Source: Bacteroidales bacterium
GTDB lineage: Bacteria; Bacteroidota; Bacteroidia; Bacteroidales; Bacteroidaceae
Assembly (NCBI GenBank): GCA_015060965.1
Contig: SUXN01000006.1
Coordinates: forward strand, 1 to 64,000
Reading direction: 5' to 3'
DNA: 64,000 nucleotides
Shown: positions 1 through 7,975 of the stretch, piece after piece
Layout of the letters: each line of letters opens with the position of its first letter
How positions within the stretch are numbered: position 1 is the first letter of the stretch
Notes under the pieces: generated by a model
The model's input: only the letters and a program-made list of their open reading frames with translations
Told to the model about the DNA's origin: nothing
The model's database searches: none
Made by a program: the position numbers and the translations under genes

Positions 1-155
1 CGAAAAGCAAAACGAGTCAATGACAGTGCAAATATAGAATGACATGATACGTTTTGGACAACATCTATATTATTACTAAAAATAATCTCTTATATTTTAT
101 ATACAACTTATCCTTAATCTGTTATCATATATTCTTTCTGTTATCGTTCTATCAT

Positions 156-386
156 GTCCTTTTGGTGCTCAAAAGGACCAAAAGGCCCGGCACAGGCAAA
201 AACAGTCATTTTGCGCTTTGCTCACAAGTCGCAAGCGACATTCCTCGGTCACGCAAAATTTGCCTCAAACAACTTGTCGTCCAAACATCGGGGGCAAAAG
301 AACTCGCTTTTCACGCATAAACAGCAACACATTATGCACCGCTCAAACAGCATTTGCCCTATCTCCGATGTTTGGACGGTTGTTTG
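156..386. repeat. Array of three inverted repeats in a gene-free region
   Basis: The first 610 bases hold no convincing gene. They contain three hairpins in a row. The first has arms 156-163 and 171-178 (GTCCTTTT/AAAAGGAC). The second has arms 195-215 and 253-265, in which GGCAAA and ATTTTGCG pair with CGCAAAATTTGCC across a 7-base interruption, with a small GTCGC-aa-GCGAC hairpin inside. The third has arms 267-298 and 353-386, in which GTCCAAACATCGG and GGGCAAA are matched with a 5-base bulge. The structure could be a decayed MITE-like element or a structured transcript. Short open frames across it have no recognisable product. Confidence 0.5.
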
Positions 387-610
387 TTGTGTTTTTGACA
401 GTGCCGGTTTTTTATTGGAATTAGCTATGCTGGTGAAAGTACTCCCTATAATTCATTGAAAAAAACACCCCATTCCCCCAGACTTTGCAGGTGAACCGTT
501 TTCACAGTCCACAATGCTACTCTTACGGGCCACTCTTATGAATCGGAAATACCAATAACAGGTATCGTCAATAAAGATAAATTAACATTTCAGCCCATAC
601 CGTTTTGCTG

Positions 611-618
611 TAATTTTG
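611..618 (+). promoter_or_regulatory. -7 box TAATTTTG for the transporter gene
   Basis: Matches the Bacteroidetes TAnnTTTG -7 element and lies 43 bases ahead of the start codon at 662. No clear -33 element was seen. Confidence 0.5.
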
Positions 619-661
619 CACAGTTTTTAGAAACTGGATATTCTTTTATAAATATTGCTTT

Positions 662-2320
662 ATGGAATTTTGGATTGATTTCATCAGGAACCTGTTTTTC
701 GGTTCCGGAGTCGCACACTCAATGATTATTCTTGCACTTGCAGTAGGTATTGGTGTGTATCTGAGCAGGGTGAAAATAGCAGGAATCTCTTTCGGCGTAA
801 CATGGGTTCTTTTCATCGGTATCCTGCTATCGCATTTCGGGATGGTACTCGACGGTGAACTGCTGCATTTTGTCAAGGAGTTCGGACTTATCCTTTTTGT
901 ATACTCCATCGGTCTGCAGGTGGGGCCGGGATTCTTCTCGAGTTTCATGGCCGGCGGTCTCAAACTAAATACCATCACTTGCATCATTGTCTTCTTTGAT
1001 GTCCTTGCAGCAGTATTGCTCATATTCACCACAAATGAAGGCGTGGACACCATAACCGGAATAATGTCGGGTGCAGTGACAAACACTCCCGGAATGGGAG
1101 CCGCATCTACAGCATACAAGGATATGTTCGGTCACGACAGTTCAAACATAGCATTGGGATACAGCGTGGCCTACCCTCTTGGCGTCATCGGATGTATCCT
1201 GTCACTCATTGCCTTGAAGTTTTTATACAAAGGTGAAAAAAGATTCAACAAGGAGAAGAGCAACAGCATCGACATTCAGCGTCTCTCGCTTGAGGTCACC
1301 AATAAGGATATTACAGGTATAACCCTTGAGGAGATACGCAAGAGGAATAACCTCAACTTCATTGTATCACGAATAATAGACAAGGCTACAGGCCATTGCC
1401 TCATTGCCGACTCGCAGAGCAGGCTGAAGACAGGTGACCGTGTACTGGTCATTGCCAACAAGGAATTACAGGAGAAGTTGACATCACTCATTGGTGAGCC
1501 TGTTGAGCAGGAGTGGACAAAGAATGATGATGAGCTCATATCGCGCAAGATAACATTCACCAACCCGAAGCTCAACGGCACGAAGCTGAGCAAACTGAAC
1601 ATAAGAAGAGGGTTCGGAGTGAATGTGACACGTGTTCACCGTGCCAGTGTCGACCTTGCCCCAACAGCCAATTTCCGCCTTCAGGTAGGTGACATAATCA
1701 CAGTCGTAGGACATGAGACGGCCATAAACGACATAAAGAAGATGTTCGGCGACGAGCGCAAGTACCTTGACCACCCTAACCTTATACCAATATTCATAGG
1801 TATTGCATTGGGATGTATCTTGGGAAGCATTCCGTTGAGTGGTACTCTGATATCTACACCATTGAAGCTTGGTTTGGCAGGCGGTCCTCTCATTGTTGCG
1901 ATACTTGTAAGCTATTTCGGCCCCAAACTGGGCATTGTTACATACACGACTACCAGTGCCAACCTTATGATAAGGGAGATAGGAATAACGCTTTTCCTTG
2001 CTTGTGTGGGACTTGGTGCCGGTGGCGAGTTCGTTGACAGCATTGTGAACAAGGGAGGATATATGTGGATTCTTTACGGAGCAATCATCACAATTATCCC
2101 CATCCTAATTGCAGGGCTTGTGGGACGTTACATATTGAGGATAAAATACAACACATTGACCGGTGTCATATCAGGCTCATGCACCAACCCGCCGGCATTG
2201 GCTTTTGCCAACCAGCAGTGCAAAGGCGGTGATGCTGCTGTGGGCTATGCGACTGTCTACCCTCTGGCGATGTTCCTGAGGATACTCGTAGGACAGATGA
2301 TGATACTCATCTTCTGTTGA
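662..2320 (+). CDS. AspT/YidE-type putative transporter with RCK_C (TrkA-C) domains
   Basis: A 552-residue inner-membrane protein built like the aspartate:alanine exchanger (AAE) family, to which E. coli YidE and YbjL belong. It has an N-terminal hydrophobic half (about residues 15-185), two cytosolic TrkA-C/RCK_C regulatory domains (about 205-360), and a second hydrophobic half (about 370-552). The two membrane halves carry the related motifs TNTPGMGAA and SGSCTNPPALAFAN, an internal repeat typical of the family. Length is normal. The substrate cannot be read from the sequence; family members exchange small carboxylates or amino acids. It is a single gene with its own -7 box and terminator. 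Confident for the family, not for the substrate. Confidence 0.88.
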   Translation: MEFWIDFIRNLFFGSGVAHSMIILALAVGIGVYLSRVKIAGISFGVTWVLFIGILLSHFGMVLDGELLHFVKEFGLILFVYSIGLQVGPGFFSSFMAGGLKLNTITCIIVFFDVLAAVLLIFTTNEGVDTITGIMSGAVTNTPGMGAASTAYKDMFGHDSSNIALGYSVAYPLGVIGCILSLIALKFLYKGEKRFNKEKSNSIDIQRLSLEVTNKDITGITLEEIRKRNNLNFIVSRIIDKATGHCLIADSQSRLKTGDRVLVIANKELQEKLTSLIGEPVEQEWTKNDDELISRKITFTNPKLNGTKLSKLNIRRGFGVNVTRVHRASVDLAPTANFRLQVGDIITVVGHETAINDIKKMFGDERKYLDHPNLIPIFIGIALGCILGSIPLSGTLISTPLKLGLAGGPLIVAILVSYFGPKLGIVTYTTTSANLMIREIGITLFLACVGLGAGGEFVDSIVNKGGYMWILYGAIITIIPILIAGLVGRYILRIKYNTLTGVISGSCTNPPALAFANQQCKGGDAAVGYATVYPLAMFLRILVGQMMILIFC

Positions 2321-2360
2321 CAGGACAAAAGGGCCACAGCAAACAGGCACATTCTGCCAA

Positions 2361-2393
2361 AATGTCAGTTGGGAACAACTGGCATTTTTTTTG
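2361..2393 (+). terminator. Rho-independent terminator after the transporter gene
   Basis: An 11-bp stem (2361-2371 with 2376-2386, including one G-T pair) closes a GGAA loop and is followed by a run of eight T. Confidence 0.85.
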
Positions 2394-2469
2394 TTTATAT
2401 AATGTAGAACGTTCCTGTCGTTTATGCGCAGGACACTATATATGTATCATAAACTAAAAAACTTATAAT

Positions 2470-4518
2470 ATGCAGAAAGGTAACATTGGGGTAACGACTG
2501 AAAACATCTTCCCCGTAATCAAGAAGTTCTTGTACAGCGACCACGAGATTTTCCTCCGTGAGATTGTTTCCAACGCCATCGATGCCACTCAGAAGCTCAA
2601 GACCCTGCACGAGAAGGGTGAGTTCAAGGGTGAGCTCGGTACACCCAGAGTAAAGGTCACTCTCGGCAGCGACACAATCACTGTAAGTGACAACGGTATC
2701 GGACTCACAGCCGAGGAGATCGAGAAGTACATCAACCAGATTGCCCTCTCGGGCGCAACAGACTTCCTTGAGAAGTACAAGGACAGCGCAAACAACATCA
2801 TCGGACACTTCGGTCTCGGTTTCTACTCGGCATTCATGGTGTCAAAGAAGGTGGAGATTGTGACAAAGTCATACCGTGACGGTGCACAGGCTGTGAAATG
2901 GAGTTGCGACGGCAGCCCCGAATACACTCTCGAGGAGGTTGAGAAGGCCGAGCGCGGTACAGACATCATCATGTACATCGACGAGGACAGCAAGGAGTTC
3001 CTGAGCGAGAGCCGCATCAGCGCCATCCTGAACAAATACTGCCGTTTCTTGCCCGTTGAGATTGCCTTCGGCAAGAAAAAGGAGTGGAAGGACGGCAAAC
3101 AGGTAGATACCGACGAGGACAACATCATAAACGACACTACCCCGCTGTGGACACGCAAGCCAAGCGAGCTGAAGGACGAGGATTACAAGGAGTTCTACCG
3201 CAAGCTCTACCCCATGAGCGACGAGCCGCTCTTCTGGATTCACCTGAACGTGGACTTCCCGTTCAACCTCACCGGTATACTCTATTTCCCAAAGGTAAAG
3301 AGCAATCTCGAGCTCCAGAAGAACAAGATTCTGTTGTTCTGCAACCAGGTATATGTGACCGACGAGGTCGAAGGTATCGTTCCCGACTTCCTCACATTGA
3401 TGCACGGTGTGATTGACTCACCCGACATCCCGCTCAACGTGTCACGTTCTTATCTGCAGAGCGACTCCAATGTAAAGAAAATCTCCACATATATCTCAAA
3501 GAAGGTATCGGACCGCTTGCAGCAGATATTCAAGAACGACCGCAAGGAGTTCGAGGAGAAGTGGAACGACCTAAAGATCTTCATCCACTACGGAATGCTT
3601 ACCGAGGAGGATTTCTATGACAAGGCAAGCAAGTTCGCGCTGTTGCAGGACACAGACGGCACAAAGTACACCTACGAGGAGTACAACAAGCTCATTGCAG
3701 GCGAGCAGACCGACAAGGAGGGCAACGTTATATACCTCTACTCTAACAACAAGGAGAAGGAGTTCAGCTTCATCGACAACGCAAAGAACAAAGGCTACAA
3801 CGTGTTGCTTATGGACGGCCAGCTTGACGTGGCACTCATCAGTCTGTTGGAGCGCAAGTTCGAGAAGGCACGCTTCACACGTGTAGACAGCGACACTGTT
3901 GAGAACCTCATTGTAAAGGAGGAGCAGAAGATGAGCATCCTTGCCGAAAACAAGAGAGAGGTGCTCACAGGCATCTTCGAGAGCCAGCTGCCACAGATGG
4001 AGAAGAGAGAGTTCCACGTGATGACACAGGCCATGGGCGAGAACGGTGCCCCAGTGATGATTACACAGGCCGAATATATGCGCCGTATGAAGGAGATGGC
4101 GGCAATACAGCCAGGAATGTCGTTCTACGGCGAGATGCCCGACATGTTCAACGTGCTGCTGAACGAGGAGCATCCTCTTATCAAGCGCGTGCTTGAGAAT
4201 GCCGAGAAGGAGTGTGCAGAGAAGCTGCAGCCTGTTGACGAGAAGAAAGCAGCAAAGGAGAGCCGCCGCAAGGAGCTCTACGATGCACGCAACGGCAAGA
4301 AAGAGGACGAGGTATCGCAGAGCGAGAAGGACGAGCTCTTTGAGATTGAGAAAGAGATTACAGCCGCCAAGAGCGAGAAAGAGGCTATCCTTGCCGAGTA
4401 TGCAGCCGGTGACAACACAGTGAAACAGCTCATTGACATCACCCTGCTGCAGAACAACATGCTCACAGGCGAGGCGCTGAACAACTTCGTCAAGCGCAGC
4501 ATAGAGCTGATGAAGTAA
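2470..4518 (+). CDS. htpG: Molecular chaperone HtpG (bacterial Hsp90)
   Basis: A 682-residue cytosolic ATP-dependent chaperone. The N-terminal GHKL ATPase domain shows the ATP-site motifs REIVSNAIDA (near residue 30), DNGIGLT and GHFGLGFYSAFMV. The middle client-binding domain contains SRSYLQSD. A charged C-terminal dimerisation region follows, rich in Lys and Glu. Length matches Bacteroidetes HtpG, which is somewhat longer than the E. coli protein. It stands alone between a terminator at 2361 and a bidirectional terminator at 4573. Long open frames on the opposite strand are shadows caused by its biased codon use. Confidence 0.97.
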   Translation: MQKGNIGVTTENIFPVIKKFLYSDHEIFLREIVSNAIDATQKLKTLHEKGEFKGELGTPRVKVTLGSDTITVSDNGIGLTAEEIEKYINQIALSGATDFLEKYKDSANNIIGHFGLGFYSAFMVSKKVEIVTKSYRDGAQAVKWSCDGSPEYTLEEVEKAERGTDIIMYIDEDSKEFLSESRISAILNKYCRFLPVEIAFGKKKEWKDGKQVDTDEDNIINDTTPLWTRKPSELKDEDYKEFYRKLYPMSDEPLFWIHLNVDFPFNLTGILYFPKVKSNLELQKNKILLFCNQVYVTDEVEGIVPDFLTLMHGVIDSPDIPLNVSRSYLQSDSNVKKISTYISKKVSDRLQQIFKNDRKEFEEKWNDLKIFIHYGMLTEEDFYDKASKFALLQDTDGTKYTYEEYNKLIAGEQTDKEGNVIYLYSNNKEKEFSFIDNAKNKGYNVLLMDGQLDVALISLLERKFEKARFTRVDSDTVENLIVKEEQKMSILAENKREVLTGIFESQLPQMEKREFHVMTQAMGENGAPVMITQAEYMRRMKEMAAIQPGMSFYGEMPDMFNVLLNEEHPLIKRVLENAEKECAEKLQPVDEKKAAKESRRKELYDARNGKKEDEVSQSEKDELFEIEKEITAAKSEKEAILAEYAAGDNTVKQLIDITLLQNNMLTGEALNNFVKRSIELMK

Positions 4519-4572
4519 GACAAGGCACATGTGCAGAATAACCATAAAAGCATTATCTGACAAAACAACGAT

Positions 4573-4611
4573 AAAAAAATCAGTAGACCTTTAAAGTCTA
4601 CTGATTTTTTT
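4573..4611. terminator. Bidirectional terminator between htpG and the PD-(D/E)XK gene
   Basis: A 16-bp perfect stem (4573-4588 with 4596-4611) has A-tracts on one side and T-tracts on the other, so it can serve both converging genes. The stop codon of the minus-strand gene (4591-4593) lies in its loop. Confidence 0.9.
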
Positions 4612-5379
4612 CAATATTATTTCCACCTCACGTTCCATCGGAGGAATAGGCACCACGCGGTATGTAGGAAGTTCGGGGTGAAGAACCACAAGGTTCATAC
4701 GGCTCACCTTCAGACCATAGTTCTTCTGCAACATATAACGGTAGAGGTTCTGCTGAAGACAATAGTGGCTATAGGAGGTGTCAGTAAGATGCTCAAGGCC
4801 GTTGAGACCGTTTGCCCAGGGATTACGCTCTGTCGGATCAATCTTGTTGCTTCGTTTCCAGTCGTAAATCTCGTATGTGCCGTCGGGACATGCACATACA
4901 AAATCGAGTGTTCCTGCCATACGTGCATCGGCATCATATATGCGCCACTCGGTGCGGAAAGGTACGAACGGGGTGTTTCTCTCAAAAGCCTTGAAGTAGC
5001 TCCACTCACGCGATATGTCAAGTCTTTGAGAGCACTTCACATAGTTACCCTGATAGCAGACGTCACACAACAGGTCGGGTATCTCCTTGCCGTTGAGGTA
5101 ATCCTCAATCTGTTTGTGGAGGAATGTTCCGGCCTGGCTGGCCACACTACCCTTTGACTCCCAAACTTCGCGCAGTTTGGCAGCCTCCAGTTCATTGCCG
5201 TAGCATTTCTTGAGACTGATGCTCAAAGCATCGAACTCCCTGAAGAACTTTGAAACAATATTGCTGACCGAGCTGAATTCAACACCGCCGAGCGAATAGA
5301 TATGCTCCTCTTCATTGAAGGATAGCTTTCCGTCCTGCTCGAATGTTATATCTGAACCGTCAAGATTTCTGTTTATCAT
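4591..5379 (-). CDS. PD-(D/E)XK nuclease-superfamily protein (RecB/exonuclease-like)
   Basis: A 262-residue protein with the layout of RecB-type PD-(D/E)XK nucleases. GTFLHKQIE (H88) resembles the conserved N-terminal His motif. RTEW (E144) precedes the core GTLDFV (D159) and YDWK (D173, K175), and QNLYRYML matches the downstream QxxxY motif. All catalytic acids and the lysine are present, so it should be an active Mg-dependent nuclease. The N-terminal part has no match I recognise. Such proteins often come from phage or plasmid exonucleases, but no other phage gene is nearby. The biological role is unknown. Confidence 0.65.
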   Translation of the reverse strand: MINRNLDGSDITFEQDGKLSFNEEEHIYSLGGVEFSSVSNIVSKFFREFDALSISLKKCYGNELEAAKLREVWESKGSVASQAGTFLHKQIEDYLNGKEIPDLLCDVCYQGNYVKCSQRLDISREWSYFKAFERNTPFVPFRTEWRIYDADARMAGTLDFVCACPDGTYEIYDWKRSNKIDPTERNPWANGLNGLEHLTDTSYSHYCLQQNLYRYMLQKNYGLKVSRMNLVVLHPELPTYRVVPIPPMEREVEIILKKISRL

Positions 5380-5525
5380 TGTTTTGTGTTTTTCTTTTAA
5401 TTATTTACATGCTCATGCTGAACCTTGTGTGAAGTATCTAAAAGCCATTCATAAAAAGATACTTCGCTGCGCTCAGTATGACAATGTACGCTGGAGTAAC
5501 AGCAATACTGTTGCTTAAATTGTAA

Positions 5526-6539
5526 TTAATGCATAATCTTATACAGCAGTTCGCGCATTATCTCGCCGTCGGGCAATGCGGCACCCTCGGCACCTTTGGA
5601 CTGCGCATCGGCAAGGCGTATGAGATGAAGCACCTCCATCACATGCATTGCACGGTAGTTACGCATGGCCTTAAGGTAGTCACCTACTCCCCAGCTGCTC
5701 TTGAGACCGAGGAACTCGGCAACACCGCGTTCGCTCTTCTCGGGAGCATAGTAGCACATCATCAGGTTCGAGAAAAAGCTGAACAGCAACGCGAGTGTCA
5801 TCTGTATCGGGTTCTTCTTGGGATTCTGCGCGAAGTAGTTTATTATCTTGTTTGCCTTGTAGACATCCTTGTTTACTATGGCATTCTGCAACTCGAAATT
5901 GTTGTACTCCTTGCTTATTCCGATATGCTCCTCAACAAGCTCCGGAGTGATGGCTGTTGCATCTTGTGGCAGAGAAATCGAGAGTTTGTCAATCTCGCCG
6001 GCAATGCGGGCAAGGTCGGCACCTATCGATTCACGCAACATCAGCACCGACTTCGGGTCGGCAGTGAGCCCCTTCTCCTTGAGGTAAGAGCTGATGAACG
6101 ATGGCAGATGGTCCTCGCGGAACTTCTTTGTATCAAGTACCACACCATTACGGTCGACCTCGGTAGCCACCTTCTTGCGTTTGTCAAGCGAGCCGTTCTT
6201 GTGGGCAAATACAAGGACCGTGGTAGGCTGCGGGTTCTGCAAGTAATATATGAGGTTGTCGATGTTCTTGAGTGCCTGTGCCTCCTTAACGACAACAACC
6301 TGACGCTCGGCCATCATGGGGAAACGCTTGGCTGTATTTATGACGGTGTCGATGTCTGTCTCAAGCCCAAAGAAGACAGTGAGGTTGAAGTCGCGTTCAA
6401 CCTCGGTTAATGCATTTTCTATAATATAGTCGGTTATCTTGTCGGTGAAGTAACCCTCTTCACCCATAAGATAGTATACGGGACGGTAAACACCGCTCCT
6501 GAGCTCCGACATTATGCTTTCGTATGTATATTTCGCCAT
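5526..6539 (-). CDS. holA: DNA polymerase III subunit delta
   Basis: A 337-residue clamp-loader subunit, in the usual size range. The N-terminal AAA+-like domain begins with VYYLMGEEGYFTDKI, characteristic of HolA, and a KNGSLDKRKK stretch follows near residue 115. The C-terminal helical domain includes FELQNAIVNKDVYKA. With delta-prime and tau/gamma it loads the beta clamp during replication. It is divergent from the HsdR-N-like gene; the 49-base gap holds a -7 box for each gene. Expression is probably constitutive. Confidence 0.9.
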   Translation of the reverse strand: MAKYTYESIMSELRSGVYRPVYYLMGEEGYFTDKITDYIIENALTEVERDFNLTVFFGLETDIDTVINTAKRFPMMAERQVVVVKEAQALKNIDNLIYYLQNPQPTTVLVFAHKNGSLDKRKKVATEVDRNGVVLDTKKFREDHLPSFISSYLKEKGLTADPKSVLMLRESIGADLARIAGEIDKLSISLPQDATAITPELVEEHIGISKEYNNFELQNAIVNKDVYKANKIINYFAQNPKKNPIQMTLALLFSFFSNLMMCYYAPEKSERGVAEFLGLKSSWGVGDYLKAMRNYRAMHVMEVLHLIRLADAQSKGAEGAALPDGEIMRELLYKIMH

Positions 6540-6556
6540 AAATCAAATTGAATTCG

Positions 6557-6564
6557 TATATTTG
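6557..6564 (+). promoter_or_regulatory. -7 box TATATTTG for the HsdR-N-like gene
   Basis: Fits TAnnTTTG and lies 24 bases ahead of the start codon at 6589. It sits 12 bases from the oppositely oriented holA box. Confidence 0.6.
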
Positions 6565-6576
6565 CGCTAAATTATA

Positions 6577-6584
6577 CAAAGATA
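6577..6584 (-). promoter_or_regulatory. -7 box TATCTTTG for holA
   Basis: Minus-strand match to TAnnTTTG, 37 bases ahead of the holA start at 6539. The two divergent promoters are interleaved, so their activities may be linked. Confidence 0.6.
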
Positions 6585-6588
6585 ATAA

Positions 6589-7050
6589 ATGTTGTCATTA
6601 AACTTGCCCAAATACGAAACAAAAATCTGCGAGCGCGACGGGAAACTGCAAATTTTCGACCCGCTGCGCAAATGTCATGTCGCACTCACACCCGAGGAGT
6701 GGGTAAGGCAACACTTTGTAAATTTCCTTATAGAATCGAGAGGATTCCCGGCTGCACTGATGGCAAACGAGGTTGCGATAACGGTTAACGGCATGAAACG
6801 CCGTTGCGACACCGTTGTATACGACAAACAGTTGCAACCGAGGATTATTGTGGAGTACAAGGCACCTACGGTAAAAATCACAAAGGAGGTGTTTGCACAG
6901 ATATCACGCTACAACCTCACTCTCAAGGTAGATTATCTGATTGTGAGCAACGGACTACAACATTACTGTTGCAGGATGGATTACCCGAACAACAGCTACA
7001 CTTTCCTACAGGAGATTCCGGAGTATACAAAAATAGTGCAGACAGAATAA
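6589..7050 (+). CDS. Stand-alone HsdR N-terminal-like (PD-(D/E)XK) protein
   Basis: A 153-residue protein matching the nuclease domain at the N terminus of type I restriction HsdR subunits, without helicase or translocase. The core is CDTVVYD (Asp near residue 76), then IIVEYKAP (Glu and Lys near 88-90), the D...ExK arrangement of the fold. No HsdM or HsdS is nearby, so this is not a restriction system. Small stand-alone versions are, to my knowledge, common next to holA in Bacteroidales. The role is unknown. Confidence 0.75.
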   Translation: MLSLNLPKYETKICERDGKLQIFDPLRKCHVALTPEEWVRQHFVNFLIESRGFPAALMANEVAITVNGMKRRCDTVVYDKQLQPRIIVEYKAPTVKITKEVFAQISRYNLTLKVDYLIVSNGLQHYCCRMDYPNNSYTFLQEIPEYTKIVQTE

Positions 7051-7068
7051 TCTTGTCTGCACTATTTT
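7031..7068 (+). terminator. Terminator overlapping the 3' end of the HsdR-N-like gene
   Basis: A 14-bp stem (7031-7044 with 7054-7067) followed by T-rich sequence. The stop codon (7048-7050) lies in the loop. Confidence 0.75.
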
Positions 7069-7095
7069 CTTGATAATACCTTACGACAGCGTCTA

Positions 7096-7836
7096 TCATC
7101 TGTTCAGTTTGGTCATTATACGCAATTTCGCCACCATCTCATCATCGAGCGATGCTGTAGCACTACCCTGACGGCTTGTGCGGCATTTGGCGAGAGTCAT
7201 GCCGTAAGGGTTAAGGATTACGCTGTGTCCCTTGTATGTACCGTACTCATCGGTACCCACACGGTTGCTTGCAGCCACATAACACATATTCTCTATCGCC
7301 CTGGCGCGTACAAGAGTGTCCCACGCAAGCAGACGGCTATCGGGGAAGTTGGCGGCAATGAGCAGAAGGTCATACTCCGCCTTGTTGTAGAGGAAAAGAG
7401 GGAAACGGAGATCGTAGCATATTGCAGGGCGTATGCGTATTCCGCGCCAATGCCATATGACCTTGCCCTCACCCGGCTGGAACACCTTGTCCTCACCGCT
7501 GTATTCAAAGAGATTATGTTTGTCATACTGCCCTGCAACACCCTCGGGAGTAATGAAATACATCCTGTTGTAATATTTACCGTTCTCGTGTGTCATTACC
7601 GGTACTGCAATAGCTGCATCAAGTTCAACTGCAAGCTGCTTCATAGCCTGCACTGTAGGGCCTTCAACCTCCTCGGCAACACCCTGAGGCTGCATGCAGA
7701 AGCCTGTAGAACACATCTCGGGGAGCAGATAGATATCGGAGCGCTCTGCCGCCATAATGAGTTTCTTGATGCGTGCAATGTTTCTCTGCACATCTTTCCA
7801 AACTATATCTTGTTGTATTACGGTTACTTTCATCAT
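7096..7836 (-). CDS. Nitrilase-family omega-amidase (YafV-like)
   Basis: A 246-residue carbon-nitrogen hydrolase. The catalytic triad is visible: Glu40 in LLPEMCSTGF, Lys in YDKHNLFEYSGE, and Cys in RPAICYDLRFP. The closest type I recognise is YafV/Nit2, a cytosolic omega-amidase that hydrolyses alpha-ketoglutaramate or alpha-ketosuccinamate in methionine salvage and glutamine transaminase metabolism. The start could be either of two adjacent ATGs (7836 or 7833). A -7 box lies just upstream. Confidence 0.85.
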   Translation of the reverse strand: MMKVTVIQQDIVWKDVQRNIARIKKLIMAAERSDIYLLPEMCSTGFCMQPQGVAEEVEGPTVQAMKQLAVELDAAIAVPVMTHENGKYYNRMYFITPEGVAGQYDKHNLFEYSGEDKVFQPGEGKVIWHWRGIRIRPAICYDLRFPLFLYNKAEYDLLLIAANFPDSRLLAWDTLVRARAIENMCYVAASNRVGTDEYGTYKGHSVILNPYGMTLAKCRTSRQGSATASLDDEMVAKLRIMTKLNR

Positions 7837-7854
7837 ATCATTCGTTTGCAGATG

Positions 7855-7862
7855 CGAAGATA
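7855..7862 (-). promoter_or_regulatory. -7 box TATCTTCG for the nitrilase-family gene
   Basis: Minus-strand TAnnTTTG-like box 18 bases ahead of the start at 7836. The predicted leader is very short. Confidence 0.45.
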
Positions 7863-7920
7863 CATCTTTTGGAGTTCATAGCAAAATGGCAGCTCAAGGA
7901 AAGGCGACTCACCATTGCTA

Positions 7921-7950
7921 AAAAAGCAATCCGGCCGTCGGCCGGATTGC
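7921..7950 (-). terminator. Terminator after the first acyl-CoA synthetase gene
   Basis: An 11-bp perfect GC-rich stem (7926-7936 with 7940-7950) with a 3-base loop is followed on the minus strand by a T-run. Confidence 0.9.
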
Positions 7951-7975
7951 AATAATATAGAACAGTAAAATATCT

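Noticed and set aside
3571..4563. Long minus-strand open frame opposite htpG (330 codons)
   Set aside because: It is a shadow of the strongly biased htpG coding frame; the product has a leucine/histidine/valine-rich composition and no motifs.
5529..6410. Long plus-strand open frame opposite holA (293 codons)
   Set aside because: holA is clearly recognisable on the minus strand with a promoter; the plus-strand product is low in recognisable features.
6589..7050. Type I restriction system
   Set aside because: Only the HsdR N-terminal-like domain is present; no helicase, methylase or specificity gene is nearby.
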